From NCBI RefSeq assembly GCF_003601975.1, contig NZ_QZWZ01000003.1, forward strand, positions 248,001-312,000: a stretch of 64,000 nucleotides of DNA, read 5' to 3'. A program made the translations under genes and the position numbers. Of this stretch, positions 1 to 10,486 are shown piece by piece. Each line of letters opens with the position of its first letter. Position 1 is the stretch's first letter. The notes under the pieces are model-generated. The model was not told the DNA's origin and searched no databases. It saw only the letters and a program-made list of their open reading frames with translations. This DNA comes from Mesorhizobium waimense. GTDB lineage: Bacteria > Pseudomonadota > Alphaproteobacteria > Rhizobiales > Rhizobiaceae.

Positions 1-1
1 G

Positions 2-1030
2 GAACTTTCGGGCGAGGCGATCACGGAATCAGCCATCGTCGGTGCCTCCTTCACCCAGCCGGCGCACAAGCATGCCGGCGCCGGGCGCAAGGACGCGGCC
101 AAGACCGGACTTGCCCGACGGCTGGTGAACGCCGCGCCCTTCATCGGGCTGGCCACCGTGCTGGCGGTGATGATCGCGGCCAATCCGGCGGTCGCCTCGA
201 GCTTCGGGCTCGACCTGCTCTTGATGCCGGCGCTGTCGCTGGTGCTGGTGACGGCGGCGCAGATGTTCATCGTCGGCGGCAGCGAGATCGACCTCGGCGT
301 CGGTGCCTTCGCCGGCCTGGTCAGCGTGCTCAGCGCTACGCTGCTCTACGACCAGCCATGGCTCGGCGCACTGGCACTGGTGGCAGCGCTCGCCGCCTAT
401 GCCGGGCTTGGCGGCGTGATCCAGGCGCGCAAGATCCCGGCCATCGTCGTCACGCTCGGCGCCTCCTTCATCTGGGTCGGGCTCGGCTATGCGCTGCAGC
501 CGACGCCCGGCGGCGCCAGCCCGGAATGGCTGTCGGCGCTCTTCAACTGGTCGCTCGGCTTCGTTCCCACGTCGATCATCCTCATCGCCGCCGTCGCGCT
601 GATAAGCTTGGTCATCGACCGGCTGCCGCTCGGCGTGGTGCTGCGCGGCTTCGGTAACAACCCGACGGCGATGATCCGCTCGGGATGGTCATCGACGCGC
701 TATGCTCTGGTGCGCTACCTGATCGCCGGGCTGTTTGCGGGTGCAGCCGGCCTATCGCTGACGGCGATCAACACGGCGAGCGACATCAATTCCGGCAATT
801 CGTTCACGCTGCTCGGCGTCGCAGCCGTGGTGATGGGCGGCTGCTCGCTTCTTGGCGGCGTCATCTCGCCGATCGGCGCGGTCGCCGGCGCTGTGACGCT
901 TTCGCTAATCGGTGCGCTGCTCGGTACGCTCAACGTCAGCAGCGACTATAACGCCGCCACGCAAGGCCTGATCCTGGTCGCGCTCTTGACGCTGCGCAGC
1001 CTGACCGCCGACCGCAGGAGCGAACAATGA
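2..1030 (+). CDS. Sugar ABC transporter: ATPase C-terminus fused in frame to permease (5' partial)
   Basis: The frame is open from the window edge through the permease with no stop. The first 25 or so residues (ELSGEAITESAIVGASF) look like the C-terminal tail of a ribose-type ABC ATPase, and a permease of about 300 residues follows from roughly base 125 (NAAPFIGLATVLAVMI). The permease part is hydrophobic, has about eight membrane segments and carries the conserved GSEIDLGVGAFAGL stretch of RbsC-like permeases. Its stop overlaps the next permease start by four bases (ATGA), so the two are co-transcribed. The likely role is import of a pentose-type sugar or its acid, given the apiose catabolic genes that follow. 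The fusion is inferred from the open frame; the alternative is a separate permease starting at GTG 125, with the upstream match being chance. Confidence 0.75.
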   Translation, partial: ELSGEAITESAIVGASFTQPAHKHAGAGRKDAAKTGLARRLVNAAPFIGLATVLAVMIAANPAVASSFGLDLLLMPALSLVLVTAAQMFIVGGSEIDLGVGAFAGLVSVLSATLLYDQPWLGALALVAALAAYAGLGGVIQARKIPAIVVTLGASFIWVGLGYALQPTPGGASPEWLSALFNWSLGFVPTSIILIAAVALISLVIDRLPLGVVLRGFGNNPTAMIRSGWSSTRYALVRYLIAGLFAGAAGLSLTAINTASDINSGNSFTLLGVAAVVMGGCSLLGGVISPIGAVAGAVTLSLIGALLGTLNVSSDYNAATQGLILVALLTLRSLTADRRSEQ

Positions 1031-2049
1031 ACGCGCTCGCCACCTTCAGCCTCTGGGCGCAGAGGAACCGCTGGGTCTGGGCGGCGATCGGCGTGCTGCT
1101 TCTGTGGCTCGTGCTTTCGGTCGTCACCAACCGCTTCAGCCTGTCCAGCCTGTCGGGCATCGTGCTGTCGGCGTCTTTCCTGACGGTCGTCGGCGTCGGC
1201 CAGATGTTCGTGGTGACGACCGGGCGCGGCAACATCGACCTCTCGGTCGCCTCGGTGATCACGCTCAGCGCCTTTGTCGCGCTGCTCACCATCAGGGGGC
1301 AGGATGCCAACCTTGCCATCGGCCTTGTCGCAGCAGTCCTGCTCGGCCTTGCCGTCGGCGCGCTGAATTCACTGCTCGTCGTCGGGCTCGGCATTCCGGC
1401 GATCATCGCGACGCTGGCGACCGGCTATGTGCTGGCCACCGCGACGCTGCTGTCGAACAAGGCGATACCCGGCTTCGCCGTCAGCCCGGCGCTGAAGGAT
1501 CTGGCGACGGGCCGTGTTTCCGGCGTGCCGATCATGGCCATCATCGCGATCCTCGGCGTAGCAGCAACCTCCTTCGTGCTGCGCTATACCGTGTTCGGAC
1601 AGTTGCTGTCGGCGGTCGGCCAGAACCGTGCCGCGGCAAGGCTCGCTGGCATCCGGAACGGACCGGTGATCGCGTCGGCCTTCATCATCTCCTCGGTGCT
1701 GGCCTCGCTCGACGGGCTGCTGCTCGGCGCCTATATTGGCGGCGCTTTCCTGGAGATGGGGCAGCCCTATCTGCTTCAGTCGATCGCCGCGGTGGTGCTC
1801 GGCGGGACGCTGATCTTCGGCGGTTCGGCAACCGCTGTCGGAACCTTGTTCGCCAGCATCCTGCTGATCCTGATCGTCACCACCATGCAGATCATCGGCC
1901 TGCCTCCCGGCGCCCAAGACATCGTGCAAGGCATCGTCGTCATCTTCGTGCTCGCGCTGGCCGGCCGGCAGGCAATTGTGAGGCGCTCGGCTGCCGATCC
2001 AGCCGGCAACGATGGTGCCGCCACCTCAACGGCCGGGCGGCCGTCATGA
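1027..2049 (+). CDS. Ribose-type sugar ABC transporter permease
   Basis: A 340-residue inner-membrane protein with about nine hydrophobic segments. It has the RbsC/BPD_transp_2 hallmark TTGRGNIDLSVASVITLS near residues 65-85 and the GGTLIFGGSATAVGT loop near residue 260. It overlaps the upstream fused ATPase-permease by four bases and probably forms a heteromeric channel with its membrane half. No binding-protein gene is visible for this first transporter inside the window, so one may lie to the left, or it may share the binding protein at 3318. The substrate is not readable from sequence; the context points to apiose, apionate or a related sugar. Confidence 0.85.
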   Translation: MNALATFSLWAQRNRWVWAAIGVLLLWLVLSVVTNRFSLSSLSGIVLSASFLTVVGVGQMFVVTTGRGNIDLSVASVITLSAFVALLTIRGQDANLAIGLVAAVLLGLAVGALNSLLVVGLGIPAIIATLATGYVLATATLLSNKAIPGFAVSPALKDLATGRVSGVPIMAIIAILGVAATSFVLRYTVFGQLLSAVGQNRAAARLAGIRNGPVIASAFIISSVLASLDGLLLGAYIGGAFLEMGQPYLLQSIAAVVLGGTLIFGGSATAVGTLFASILLILIVTTMQIIGLPPGAQDIVQGIVVIFVLALAGRQAIVRRSAADPAGNDGAATSTAGRPS

Positions 2050-2091
2050 GTGCACCGCATTCACCACTATCCGATTGCCAAAATCTGGTAG

Positions 2092-2107
2092 TGTGATTAT
2101 ACCAGTT
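2092..2107 (+). promoter_or_regulatory. Candidate operator of the FadR-type regulator (copy 1)
   Basis: TGTGATTATACCAGTT lies 52 bases before the apnO start. The core TNATACCAG is shared with sites at 3086 and 11318. A CTGGTA half-site nine bases upstream of TACCAG makes a dyad here. Assignment to the GntR/FadR protein at 10487 is inference from location. Confidence 0.5.
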
Positions 2108-2158
2108 GATAAGTTGACGATTGGCGAGAGCGCCGGAGAGATCAGGAGTAGTGACCAG

Positions 2159-2986
2159 ATGACAACGATTGCGCTGTTCGGTGCCGGCGGCAAAATGGGT
2201 TACCGCCTGTCGACCAATTTTCGCAGCTCGCCCTACACGATACGTCATGTCGAGGTCAGCGAAGCCGGCCGTGAGCGGCTGAAGACCGGACTGGGCTTCG
2301 ATGCGGTCAGCGCGGACGAGGCGCTCAAGGACGCCGATGTGGTGATCCTTGCCGTTCCCGACACGCATATCGGCAAGGTGGCGGAGAGCATCGAAAGCAA
2401 GCTTGCGCCGGGCACGATGGTGGTGGTGCTCGATGCCGCCGCCCCATTCGCCGGTCATCTGCCGAAGCGGCCGGACCTCACCTATTTCGTCACCCATCCC
2501 TGCCATCCGCCGATCTTCAATGACGAGACCGACATGGCGGCGAAGAAGGACTTTTTCGGCGGCGTCAAAGCCAAGCAACATTTCGTCAGCGCGCTGATGC
2601 AGGGGCCGGAGGAGCACTACGCCAAGGGCGAGGAGATCGCCAGGATCATCTGGGCGCCGGTGATGCGCTCGCACCGCGTGACGGTCGAGCAGATGGCGCT
2701 GCTGGAGCCCGGTCTGTCTGAGACGGTGTGCGCCTCGCTGCTGGTCGTCATGAAGGAAGCCCTCGACGAAGTCGTGGCACGCGGCGTCGACAGGCAAGCG
2801 GCGCTCGACTTCCTGCTCGGCCACATGAACGTGCTCGGCGCCGTCATCTTCGGCGAGACCAAGGGCGTGTTCTCGGATGGCTGCAACAAGGCTATCGAGT
2901 TCGGCAAGCCGGTGCTGATGCGCGACGACTGGAAGCGCGTCTTCGAGCCGGAAGAGATCGCGGCCAGCATCCGGCGGATTACTTGA
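2159..2986 (+). CDS. apnO: D-apionate oxidoisomerase (ApnO-like)
   Basis: A 275-residue soluble NAD-binding protein beginning MTTIALFGAGGKMG, a Rossmann GxGGxMG dinucleotide loop, with a 6-phosphogluconate-dehydrogenase-like C-terminal part. Motifs visible include VILAVPDTHIGKV near residue 62 and FVTHPCHPPIFND near residue 105. In the D-apiose pathway ApnO converts D-apionate to 3-oxo-isoapionate. The assignment rests on family resemblance plus co-location with a DUF1537 kinase, a RuBisCO-like protein, a MocA-type dehydrogenase and a lactonase. The start is placed at ATG 2159, where the Rossmann fold begins; the frame is open further upstream but would run through the probable operator. Other members of this superfamily act on threonate or erythronate, so the exact substrate is not proven. 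Confidence 0.75.
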   Translation: MTTIALFGAGGKMGYRLSTNFRSSPYTIRHVEVSEAGRERLKTGLGFDAVSADEALKDADVVILAVPDTHIGKVAESIESKLAPGTMVVVLDAAAPFAGHLPKRPDLTYFVTHPCHPPIFNDETDMAAKKDFFGGVKAKQHFVSALMQGPEEHYAKGEEIARIIWAPVMRSHRVTVEQMALLEPGLSETVCASLLVVMKEALDEVVARGVDRQAALDFLLGHMNVLGAVIFGETKGVFSDGCNKAIEFGKPVLMRDDWKRVFEPEEIAASIRRIT

Positions 2987-4259
<1,273 letters not shown>

Positions 4260-4277
4260 GCCGGCGTCACATCAATC

Positions 4278-4318
4278 GCAAGGGACGGACCTCCGGTTCG
4301 TCCCTTGCCTCCATTTTT
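4278..4318 (+). terminator. Hairpin with T-run between binding protein and DUF2291 gene
   Basis: GCAAGGGACG and CGTCCCTTGC form a perfect 10-bp stem around an 11-base loop, followed by CTCCATTTTT. It has the form of a rho-independent terminator. As the genes downstream belong to the same transporter, it probably allows partial read-through or protects the 3' end of the binding-protein message. Confidence 0.75.
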
Positions 4319-4339
4319 CGTGGGTGCTTCCTGACCGCC

Positions 4340-4999
4340 ATGCCGAACAAGCTGACCTGGTTGAGCTTAGCCGTGCCAATTCTTGCCGGAATGGCCGGTC
4401 TCGGGCTCACCGCCTGCAAGATTCTGCCGACGCCGTCGGCGCAAAACGGCGGTACAGCGCCGGCCTTCAACCCCGACAAGATGGTCGAAGATATCTGGGC
4501 GGCGAAGGTGATCCCCTATCTGCAGCAGAAAAGTGGGCCGTTCCCCGAAGTGCACGCTTTGGCCACCGCCGATCCGGCCGCAGCCGGCGCCAAATACGGC
4601 AACCCGAAGAAGCAGGCGAATTCGCCATGGACCTTCGCGGTGCGGGTGGAGGGCAAGATCGTTGCGGCAAATACGCAATCCCGCGCGGCGACCATCGATG
4701 TCGATGTCGACGGCGACGGCAAGGCGGATGCGCGGGTGCAGATCGGCCCAGCGGTGCGCGGTACCGCGCTGCGCGACAGCCTGGACTTCATCCAGTTCAA
4801 CGACTTCACCAATCAGATCGACTTCGCCCAGTTCGGCAAGGCGTTCAACACCTATGCCGACAAGATGGTGCTGTCCAAGCTGCCGCGCGAGTCCCTCGAA
4901 GGCAGCAGTGCCAAGGTGCTCGGTGCCTACACGCTGAGCAGCGGCCAGGACCTGCCGCTGGTGACGCCGGCGGAGGCAGAGATCGGGCCGAAGCCATGA
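4340..4999 (+). CDS. DUF2291 family lipoprotein
   Basis: A 219-residue protein with an N-terminal hydrophobic segment and a lipobox-like LGLTAC around residue 26, so it is probably a membrane-anchored lipoprotein facing the periplasm. DUF2291 proteins regularly sit beside ribose-type ABC transporter genes; their molecular role is not known. Its stop overlaps the ATPase start (ATGA). It is probably an accessory factor of this importer. Confidence 0.8.
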   Translation: MPNKLTWLSLAVPILAGMAGLGLTACKILPTPSAQNGGTAPAFNPDKMVEDIWAAKVIPYLQQKSGPFPEVHALATADPAAAGAKYGNPKKQANSPWTFAVRVEGKIVAANTQSRAATIDVDVDGDGKADARVQIGPAVRGTALRDSLDFIQFNDFTNQIDFAQFGKAFNTYADKMVLSKLPRESLEGSSAKVLGAYTLSSGQDLPLVTPAEAEIGPKP

Positions 5000-6552
5000 G
5001 CGCGGAAACCGAACGCGAAATCATCCTCAAACTGGAGGATGTGTCAAAGGTCTATTCGGGCACCGTCGCGGTCAAGCATGCTAATTTCGAGGTGCGCAGG
5101 GGCGCGGTCAATGTGCTGGTCGGCGAGAATGGCGCCGGCAAGTCGACGCTGATGAAGATCATCGCCGGCGTCGAGCGGCCGACGGCCGGGCGCATCCTGC
5201 TCGAAGGCGAAGAAGTTTCGTTCGCCTCGTCCGGCGATGCGGTGGACCGCGGCATCGGCATGGTGTTCCAGGAACTTAACCTGTTTGGCAATTTGAGCGT
5301 CGCCGAGAACATCTTCGCCACCCGCGAGATCACTAACCGGTTCCGTAAGATCGATCGCAAGGAGCAGGAGCGCCGCGCGGCCGAATTCCTCGAACGGCTA
5401 CAGGCCGGAATCCGCCCGGACGTGCTGGTCGAGGATTTGCGTATCGGCCAGCAGCAGTTGGTCGAGATCGCCAAGGCGGTCTCGCTCGACGCGCGCATCC
5501 TGATCATGGACGAGCCGACCTCGGCGCTGAGCGCGGCGGAAGTCGAGATCCTCTTCAAGGTGATCGCCGACCTCAAGGCGCGCGGCGTCGCCATCGTCTA
5601 CATCTCGCACCGGCTGGAAGAGCTGATCCGCATCGGCGACTACATCACCGTGCTGCGCGACGGCCGCATCACCGGCCAAGAGAAGATGAAAAACGTCGAC
5701 ACGCAGTGGATCGTGCGGCAGATGATCGGCTCCGACGCCAAGGATTTCGCCAAGGCCGACGGCCATCTGCCTGGCGAGGAGATCTTTCGTGCCGAGGAGA
5801 TCTGCTTGCCGCGCGCGACCGGCGGGCTTGCCGTCGACCATGTCTCGCTGTCGCTGCGCGCCGGCGAGATCTTGGGCATCTACGGCCTGATGGGCGCAGG
5901 ACGCAGTGAACTGTTCGACTGCATCATGGGCCGCCACGTGCATGCCACCGGTTCGATCTTCATCGCCGGCAAGAAGGTGCGCGAGCGTGACACGACGCGG
6001 CGCATCCGGCGCGGCCTGGCGCTGATCCCTGAAGACCGCCAGCGCGAGGGGCTGGTGTCGATCCTTTCGGTCGCCAGCAACCTGACGCTGGCCAGCCTGT
6101 CGCGCTTCGCCCGCCTGTTCCATATCCGTGGCGCCGAGGAAAGACAGGCGGTGACCGGCATGGTGCGCGAACTGGCGATCAAGGTCGCCGACCCGGCGCA
6201 GGAGGTCTCCTCGCTGTCGGGCGGCAACCAGCAGAAGGTGGTGATCGGCAAGGCGCTGCTCACCGGACCGAAAGTGCTTTTGATGGACGAGCCCAGCCGC
6301 GGCATCGACGTCGGCGCCAAGGCCGACGTCTTCCGCACCATGCGCAAATTGTCACGCGACGGGCTCGGCATCCTCTTCGCCACCTCCGACCTCGACGAGG
6401 TTATGGCGCTGTCCGACCGCATCGCGGTGATGAGCAACGGAAAACTGACCGGCATGTTCGATCGCGCCGAGGCGACGGAAGCGGCGATCGTCGCCGCATC
6501 GGCGCTTGGCCACGGACCCGCAGGGCATACGGAGACAAACGTCCATGACTGA
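4996..6552 (+). CDS. Sugar ABC transporter ATPase (RbsA-like, two ABC domains)
   Basis: A 518-residue tandem ATPase. Domain 1 has Walker A GENGAGKSTLMKI near residue 40, a degenerate signature LRIGQQQLVEIAKA near 150 and Walker B ILIMDEPTSAL near 170. Domain 2 has a degenerate Walker A (GLMGAGRSEL), a good signature LSGGNQQKVVIGKAL near 405 and LLMDEPSRGIDVG. This asymmetry is normal for RbsA/XylG/MglA proteins. The frame is open far upstream, but ATG 4996 overlapping the DUF2291 stop gives the family-typical N-terminus. It powers uptake with the permease that follows, whose start lies within its last eight bases. Confidence 0.93.
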   Translation: MSAETEREIILKLEDVSKVYSGTVAVKHANFEVRRGAVNVLVGENGAGKSTLMKIIAGVERPTAGRILLEGEEVSFASSGDAVDRGIGMVFQELNLFGNLSVAENIFATREITNRFRKIDRKEQERRAAEFLERLQAGIRPDVLVEDLRIGQQQLVEIAKAVSLDARILIMDEPTSALSAAEVEILFKVIADLKARGVAIVYISHRLEELIRIGDYITVLRDGRITGQEKMKNVDTQWIVRQMIGSDAKDFAKADGHLPGEEIFRAEEICLPRATGGLAVDHVSLSLRAGEILGIYGLMGAGRSELFDCIMGRHVHATGSIFIAGKKVRERDTTRRIRRGLALIPEDRQREGLVSILSVASNLTLASLSRFARLFHIRGAEERQAVTGMVRELAIKVADPAQEVSSLSGGNQQKVVIGKALLTGPKVLLMDEPSRGIDVGAKADVFRTMRKLSRDGLGILFATSDLDEVMALSDRIAVMSNGKLTGMFDRAEATEAAIVAASALGHGPAGHTETNVHD

Positions 6553-7609
6553 CATTCCAGCCAAGGCGGCTGCCCCTTCCGCGTCCAACGGCTCTGTGCT
6601 GCTGACGCTGATGAAGCTCAGGACCTTCATCGCGTTGATCGCGGTTCTGGTGTTCTTCTCGATCGCGGCGCCGAACTTCCTGTCGGCCGCCAATTTAATC
6701 CTGATGGCGAAGCATGTGGCGCTCAATGCCTTCCTGGCGATGGGCATGACCTTCGTCATCATCACCGGCGGCATCGACCTCTCGGTCGGCTCGATCGTCG
6801 GCCTGTGCGGCATGGTTGCCGGCTACCTGGTACTGAACGGCATCGACCTGCAAATCGGCTACACGATCTATTTCAACGTCGTCGAGATCGCCTTGATCAC
6901 GCTTGCCGTCGGCATACTGATCGGAGCCGTCAACGGGCTGCTGATCACAAGGCTCAACGTCGCGCCGTTCATCGCCACGCTCGGCGTGCTCTATGTCTCG
7001 CGCGGCCTGGCGCTGCTGTCGTCCGACGGCCGCACCTTTCCCAATCTGGTCGGCAAACCGGAGCTCGGCACCACCGGCTTCGGCTATCTCGGCGCCGGCA
7101 AGCTGCTTGGCCTGCCGGTCTCGATCTGGATCCTGATCGTCGTGGCGCTGGGCGCGGCATATCTCGCCAAGTACACGCCGCTCGGCCGCCACATCTTCGC
7201 CGTCGGCGGCAATGAGCGGGCGGCGCGGATCTCGGGCGTGCGCGTCAACATGGTGAAGATGTTCGTCTACATGTTCTCCGGCTTCTGCGCGGCGATCGTC
7301 GGCCTGATCATCTCATCCGAGCTGATGGCATCGCATCCGGCGACAGGAGAGAGCTTCGAGCTCAATGCCATCGCGGCGGCGGTACTCGGCGGCACTTCGA
7401 TGTCAGGCGGACGCGGCACGATCGGCGGCACCATCGTCGGCGCCTTCGTCATCGGCATCCTGTCCGACGGGCTGGTGATGATGGGGGTCAGCTCGTTCTG
7501 GCAGATGGTGATCAAGGGTCTCGTCATCATCGTCGCCGTGGTCGTCGACCAGGCGCAGCGCCGGCTGCAAAGCCGCGTGACGCTCATGCAGATGGCAAAG
7601 GTGGGCTGA
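6545..7609 (+). CDS. Sugar ABC transporter permease (RbsC-like)
   Basis: A 354-residue polytopic membrane protein with the RbsC motif MTFVIITGGIDLSVGSIVGL near residues 60-80 and LNAIAAAVLGGTSMSGGRGT near 275. ATG 6545 is chosen over an upstream in-frame start at 6506 because it gives the usual short cytoplasmic N-terminus and an eight-base overlap with the ATPase gene. It forms the channel of the importer encoded by 3318-7609 and is followed after two bases by the apiose dehydrogenase gene. Confidence 0.92.
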   Translation: MTDIPAKAAAPSASNGSVLLTLMKLRTFIALIAVLVFFSIAAPNFLSAANLILMAKHVALNAFLAMGMTFVIITGGIDLSVGSIVGLCGMVAGYLVLNGIDLQIGYTIYFNVVEIALITLAVGILIGAVNGLLITRLNVAPFIATLGVLYVSRGLALLSSDGRTFPNLVGKPELGTTGFGYLGAGKLLGLPVSIWILIVVALGAAYLAKYTPLGRHIFAVGGNERAARISGVRVNMVKMFVYMFSGFCAAIVGLIISSELMASHPATGESFELNAIAAAVLGGTSMSGGRGTIGGTIVGAFVIGILSDGLVMMGVSSFWQMVIKGLVIIVAVVVDQAQRRLQSRVTLMQMAKVG

Positions 7610-7611
7610 GC

Positions 7612-8646
7612 ATGGCGACCTTGAGCGGAGCGCTGATTGGTTGCGGCTTCTTCGCCGTCAACCAGATGCATGGCTGGCGCGACATCGTGGGCGCGTCGAT
7701 CGTCGCCATCTGCGACCGCGATCCGGAGCGGCTGAAGATCGTCGGTGACCAGTTCGGCATTGCGAAACGCTACACCGACGCGGCGGAGATGTTCGCCAGC
7801 GAAAAACTCGACTTCGTCGACATCGCCACCACCGTCGTCAGCCACCGGCCGCTGGTTGAGTTGGCCACCGCCAACCGCGTTCCGGCGATCTGCCAAAAGC
7901 CGTTTGCGCCGACGCTCGCCGACGCCAAAGCCATGGTGGAGGCCTGCATTGAGGCCGGCGTGCCGCTGATGGTGCATGAGAATTTCCGCTGGCAGTCGCC
8001 GATCCAGGCGGTGCGTGCTGTGCTCGACAGCGGCGAGATCGGCACGCCGTTCTTTGGACGGATTTCCTTCCGCTCGGCCTATGACGTGTTTTCCGGGCAG
8101 CCATATCTGGCGACCGGAAAGCGCTTCATCATCGAGGATCTCGGCATCCACGTCCTCGACATCGCCCGCTTCCTCCTGGGCGATGTTTCGACGATCACCA
8201 CGCGAACCGCGCGGATCAATCCTGCCATTGCCGGCGAGGATGTCGCGACCATGCTGATGGATCACGACAGCGGCGCCACTTCTGTTGTCGACTGCAGTTA
8301 CGCGACGAAGCTTGCTACCGAGCCGTTTCCGGAAACACTGATCGAGATCGACGGCGACGCCGGCACGGTGCGGCTGGCGCAAGGCTACCGGCTCACCGTC
8401 ACCGGCAAGAGCGGCACGGCGGTCAGCGACGTGTCGCCGCCGCTGCTGCCATGGGCATCGCGGCCATGGCATAACATCCAGGAAAGCGTCGTCGCGATCC
8501 AGAAGCACTGGGTCGAGTGCCTCGCGAAGGGGACAGAGCCGGCGACCTCGGGCGCCGACAATCTGAAGACATTCGCTCTGGTCGAGGCAGCCTATGCTGG
8601 TGCTGCAAGCCGACAACCAGTGCAGATCGACGCCTTGCTGAAATGA
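7612..8646 (+). CDS. apsD: Gfo/Idh/MocA oxidoreductase, probable D-apiose dehydrogenase
   Basis: A 344-residue cytoplasmic NAD(P)-dependent dehydrogenase. The N-terminal Rossmann loop reads ALIGCGFFAVNQMHGW, the EKP-type motif appears as CQKPFAP near residue 90, and the C-terminal half has the GFO_IDH_MocA beta-sheet domain with IIEDLGIHVLDIARFLLGD near 170. In D-apiose catabolism ApsD oxidises the sugar to apionolactone. It is encoded two bases after the importer permease and overlaps the lactonase start (ATGA). The family is certain; the substrate is inferred from the complete set of neighbouring apionate genes. Confidence 0.8.
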   Translation: MATLSGALIGCGFFAVNQMHGWRDIVGASIVAICDRDPERLKIVGDQFGIAKRYTDAAEMFASEKLDFVDIATTVVSHRPLVELATANRVPAICQKPFAPTLADAKAMVEACIEAGVPLMVHENFRWQSPIQAVRAVLDSGEIGTPFFGRISFRSAYDVFSGQPYLATGKRFIIEDLGIHVLDIARFLLGDVSTITTRTARINPAIAGEDVATMLMDHDSGATSVVDCSYATKLATEPFPETLIEIDGDAGTVRLAQGYRLTVTGKSGTAVSDVSPPLLPWASRPWHNIQESVVAIQKHWVECLAKGTEPATSGADNLKTFALVEAAYAGAASRQPVQIDALLK

Positions 8647-10476
8647 CTGCCGACGCCTTCCTCCTCTATGGCACGCATGCGGTCGAGGCCGAGCCGGTCA
8701 GGCTGAGTGCGGGCGCGCTCACTGCCGACTTCGTCAACGGCAATTTGCGCACGATCCGCCATGGCGGCACCGAAGTGCTACGCGCAATCGCCTATATCGT
8801 GCGCGACCGCGACTGGGGTACCTACGAGCCCGAACTGACCGATCTTGTCATCGACCAGGGCCCCGACGCTTTCTCCGTCAGCTATTCGGCAAGCTGCGTT
8901 GGACCGGGCGCAAGCCGGCTCGGCTTCCGCGCCACCATCAAGGGCTCAGCCAACGGCAAGCTGGTGTTCGACGTTGACGCGCTCCCCGAAAGCGACTTCG
9001 AGACCAATCGCTGCGGTTTCTGCATCCTGCATCCGATTGCCGACCTCGCTGGCAGCCCTGTGACGGTCGAACATACGGACGGCAGCGTGGTGGATACCAA
9101 GCTGCCGTTGCTGATCGATCCCTGGCAGCCCTTCAAGGACATACGCGCCATCACCCACCAGGTTCGGCCCGGCGTCAGGGCCGAATGCCGGATGGAAGGC
9201 GACACCTTCGAGATGGAGGACCAGCGCAACTGGTCGGATGCTTCCTACAAGACCTATGCGGCCGCTGGCATTGCCATGGCCCTATGTGCTGCCCGCTGGC
9301 GAGCCGATGCGCCAGTCGATCAGCCTGCGCATCACCGACGACACCAAGGTGGCTGCCGCGACAGCGAACGCCGGACCGGTCCGAATCGAACTTGGCGAGG
9401 CCGGACCAAGGCTCCCTGATGTCGGCGTGGTCATCTATCCGGAGGATGTCGAATCGGCGCTGGCGCATCTGCCGATGCTGTTAAGGCTCGGCCCGCAGCA
9501 ACTCCTCCTCCATTACGACCCGACACGCGGCCATGGCCTGGAAGCCTTGCGTGCCCATGCGCGGCTCACTGCTGCCTATCCGGCCCGGGCAACGCTCGAA
9601 TGCGTGGTCGCCTGCGCGGGCGATCTCGACGCCGAACTCTCCGGTGTTGCCCAGATGGTGCGCCGGGCAGGTCTGCGGCTCGATGCCATTGCCGTCTCGC
9701 CTTCGGTCGACCGGCAGTCGACGCCGCCGGGCAGCGCGTGGCCGCCCTGCCCGCCGCTCGGGGACGTCTATGCGGCGACGCGCCGTGCCTTCCCGGACAT
9801 TCGCCTTGGCGGCGGCATGTTCAGCTATTTCACCGAGCTGAACCGCAAGCGCGTTCCCGCCAGCCTGCTCGATTTCATCACCCACTGCACCTGTCCGATC
9901 GTGCATGCGGCGGACGATCTCAGCGTCATGCAGTCGCTGGAGGCGCTGCCCTTCATTACCCAATCGGCGCGGGCGATCTTCGGAGAAAGACCCTACCGGA
10001 TCGGGCCGTCGACGATCGCCATGCGCCAAAACCCTTATGGCGGCGCGACCAAGGATAATTTTGATGGTCAGCGCATCGCCATGGCCAATCGCGACCCGCG
10101 CCATGCCGGCCAGTTCGCGGCGGCATGGACGATCAGCTATGCCGCGCGAGTGGCATCAGCCGGGTTGGAGATGCTGACGCTTTCCAGTTTCGCCGGGCCG
10201 TTTGGTCTGCTGGCGGCATCCGGAGAACCGGTCGCAGAAGGATCGCCGCGGCCGATCTTCCAGGCCATCGAGGGGCTCTGTGAACTGGCTGGCCTTGCAC
10301 ATGTTGTGGCAAGGACAAGCGATGAGACCAAGGTGCTGGCGCTGGCCGGGCGCACCGCTTCGGGCGAGACCATTCTATGGCTGGCCAACCTGACGGCGGA
10401 CGACGTGCCGGTCGACATTTCAGCACTTGGCCGAAGCCAGCTTGTGATGACGCCTTACGCCATCGCCCGGATCTGA
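8643..10476 (+). pseudogene. apnL: D-apionolactonase (ApnL-like), frameshifted
   Basis: Two reading frames together make one protein of about 610 residues, the size of ApnL. The first starts at ATG 8643 (MTADAFLLYGTHAVEAEPVRL) and is coherent to NWSDASYKTY near base 9260; the second continues as RPLALPWPYVLPAGEP to the stop at 10476. The total length is one base off a multiple of three, so there is a net one-base gain or two-base loss around 9258-9264. ApnL opens the lactone made by the dehydrogenase, giving D-apionate for ApnO. Either the copy is inactive, so lactone opening is spontaneous or done elsewhere, or the base is a sequencing error. Without the shift this would be an intact gene in the operon. 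Confidence 0.75.
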
Positions 10477-10486
10477 GGCGGCGAAG

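Noticed and set aside
5398..6123. 241-codon minus-strand open frame inside the ABC ATPase gene
   Set aside because: Antisense shadow of a well-supported ATPase.
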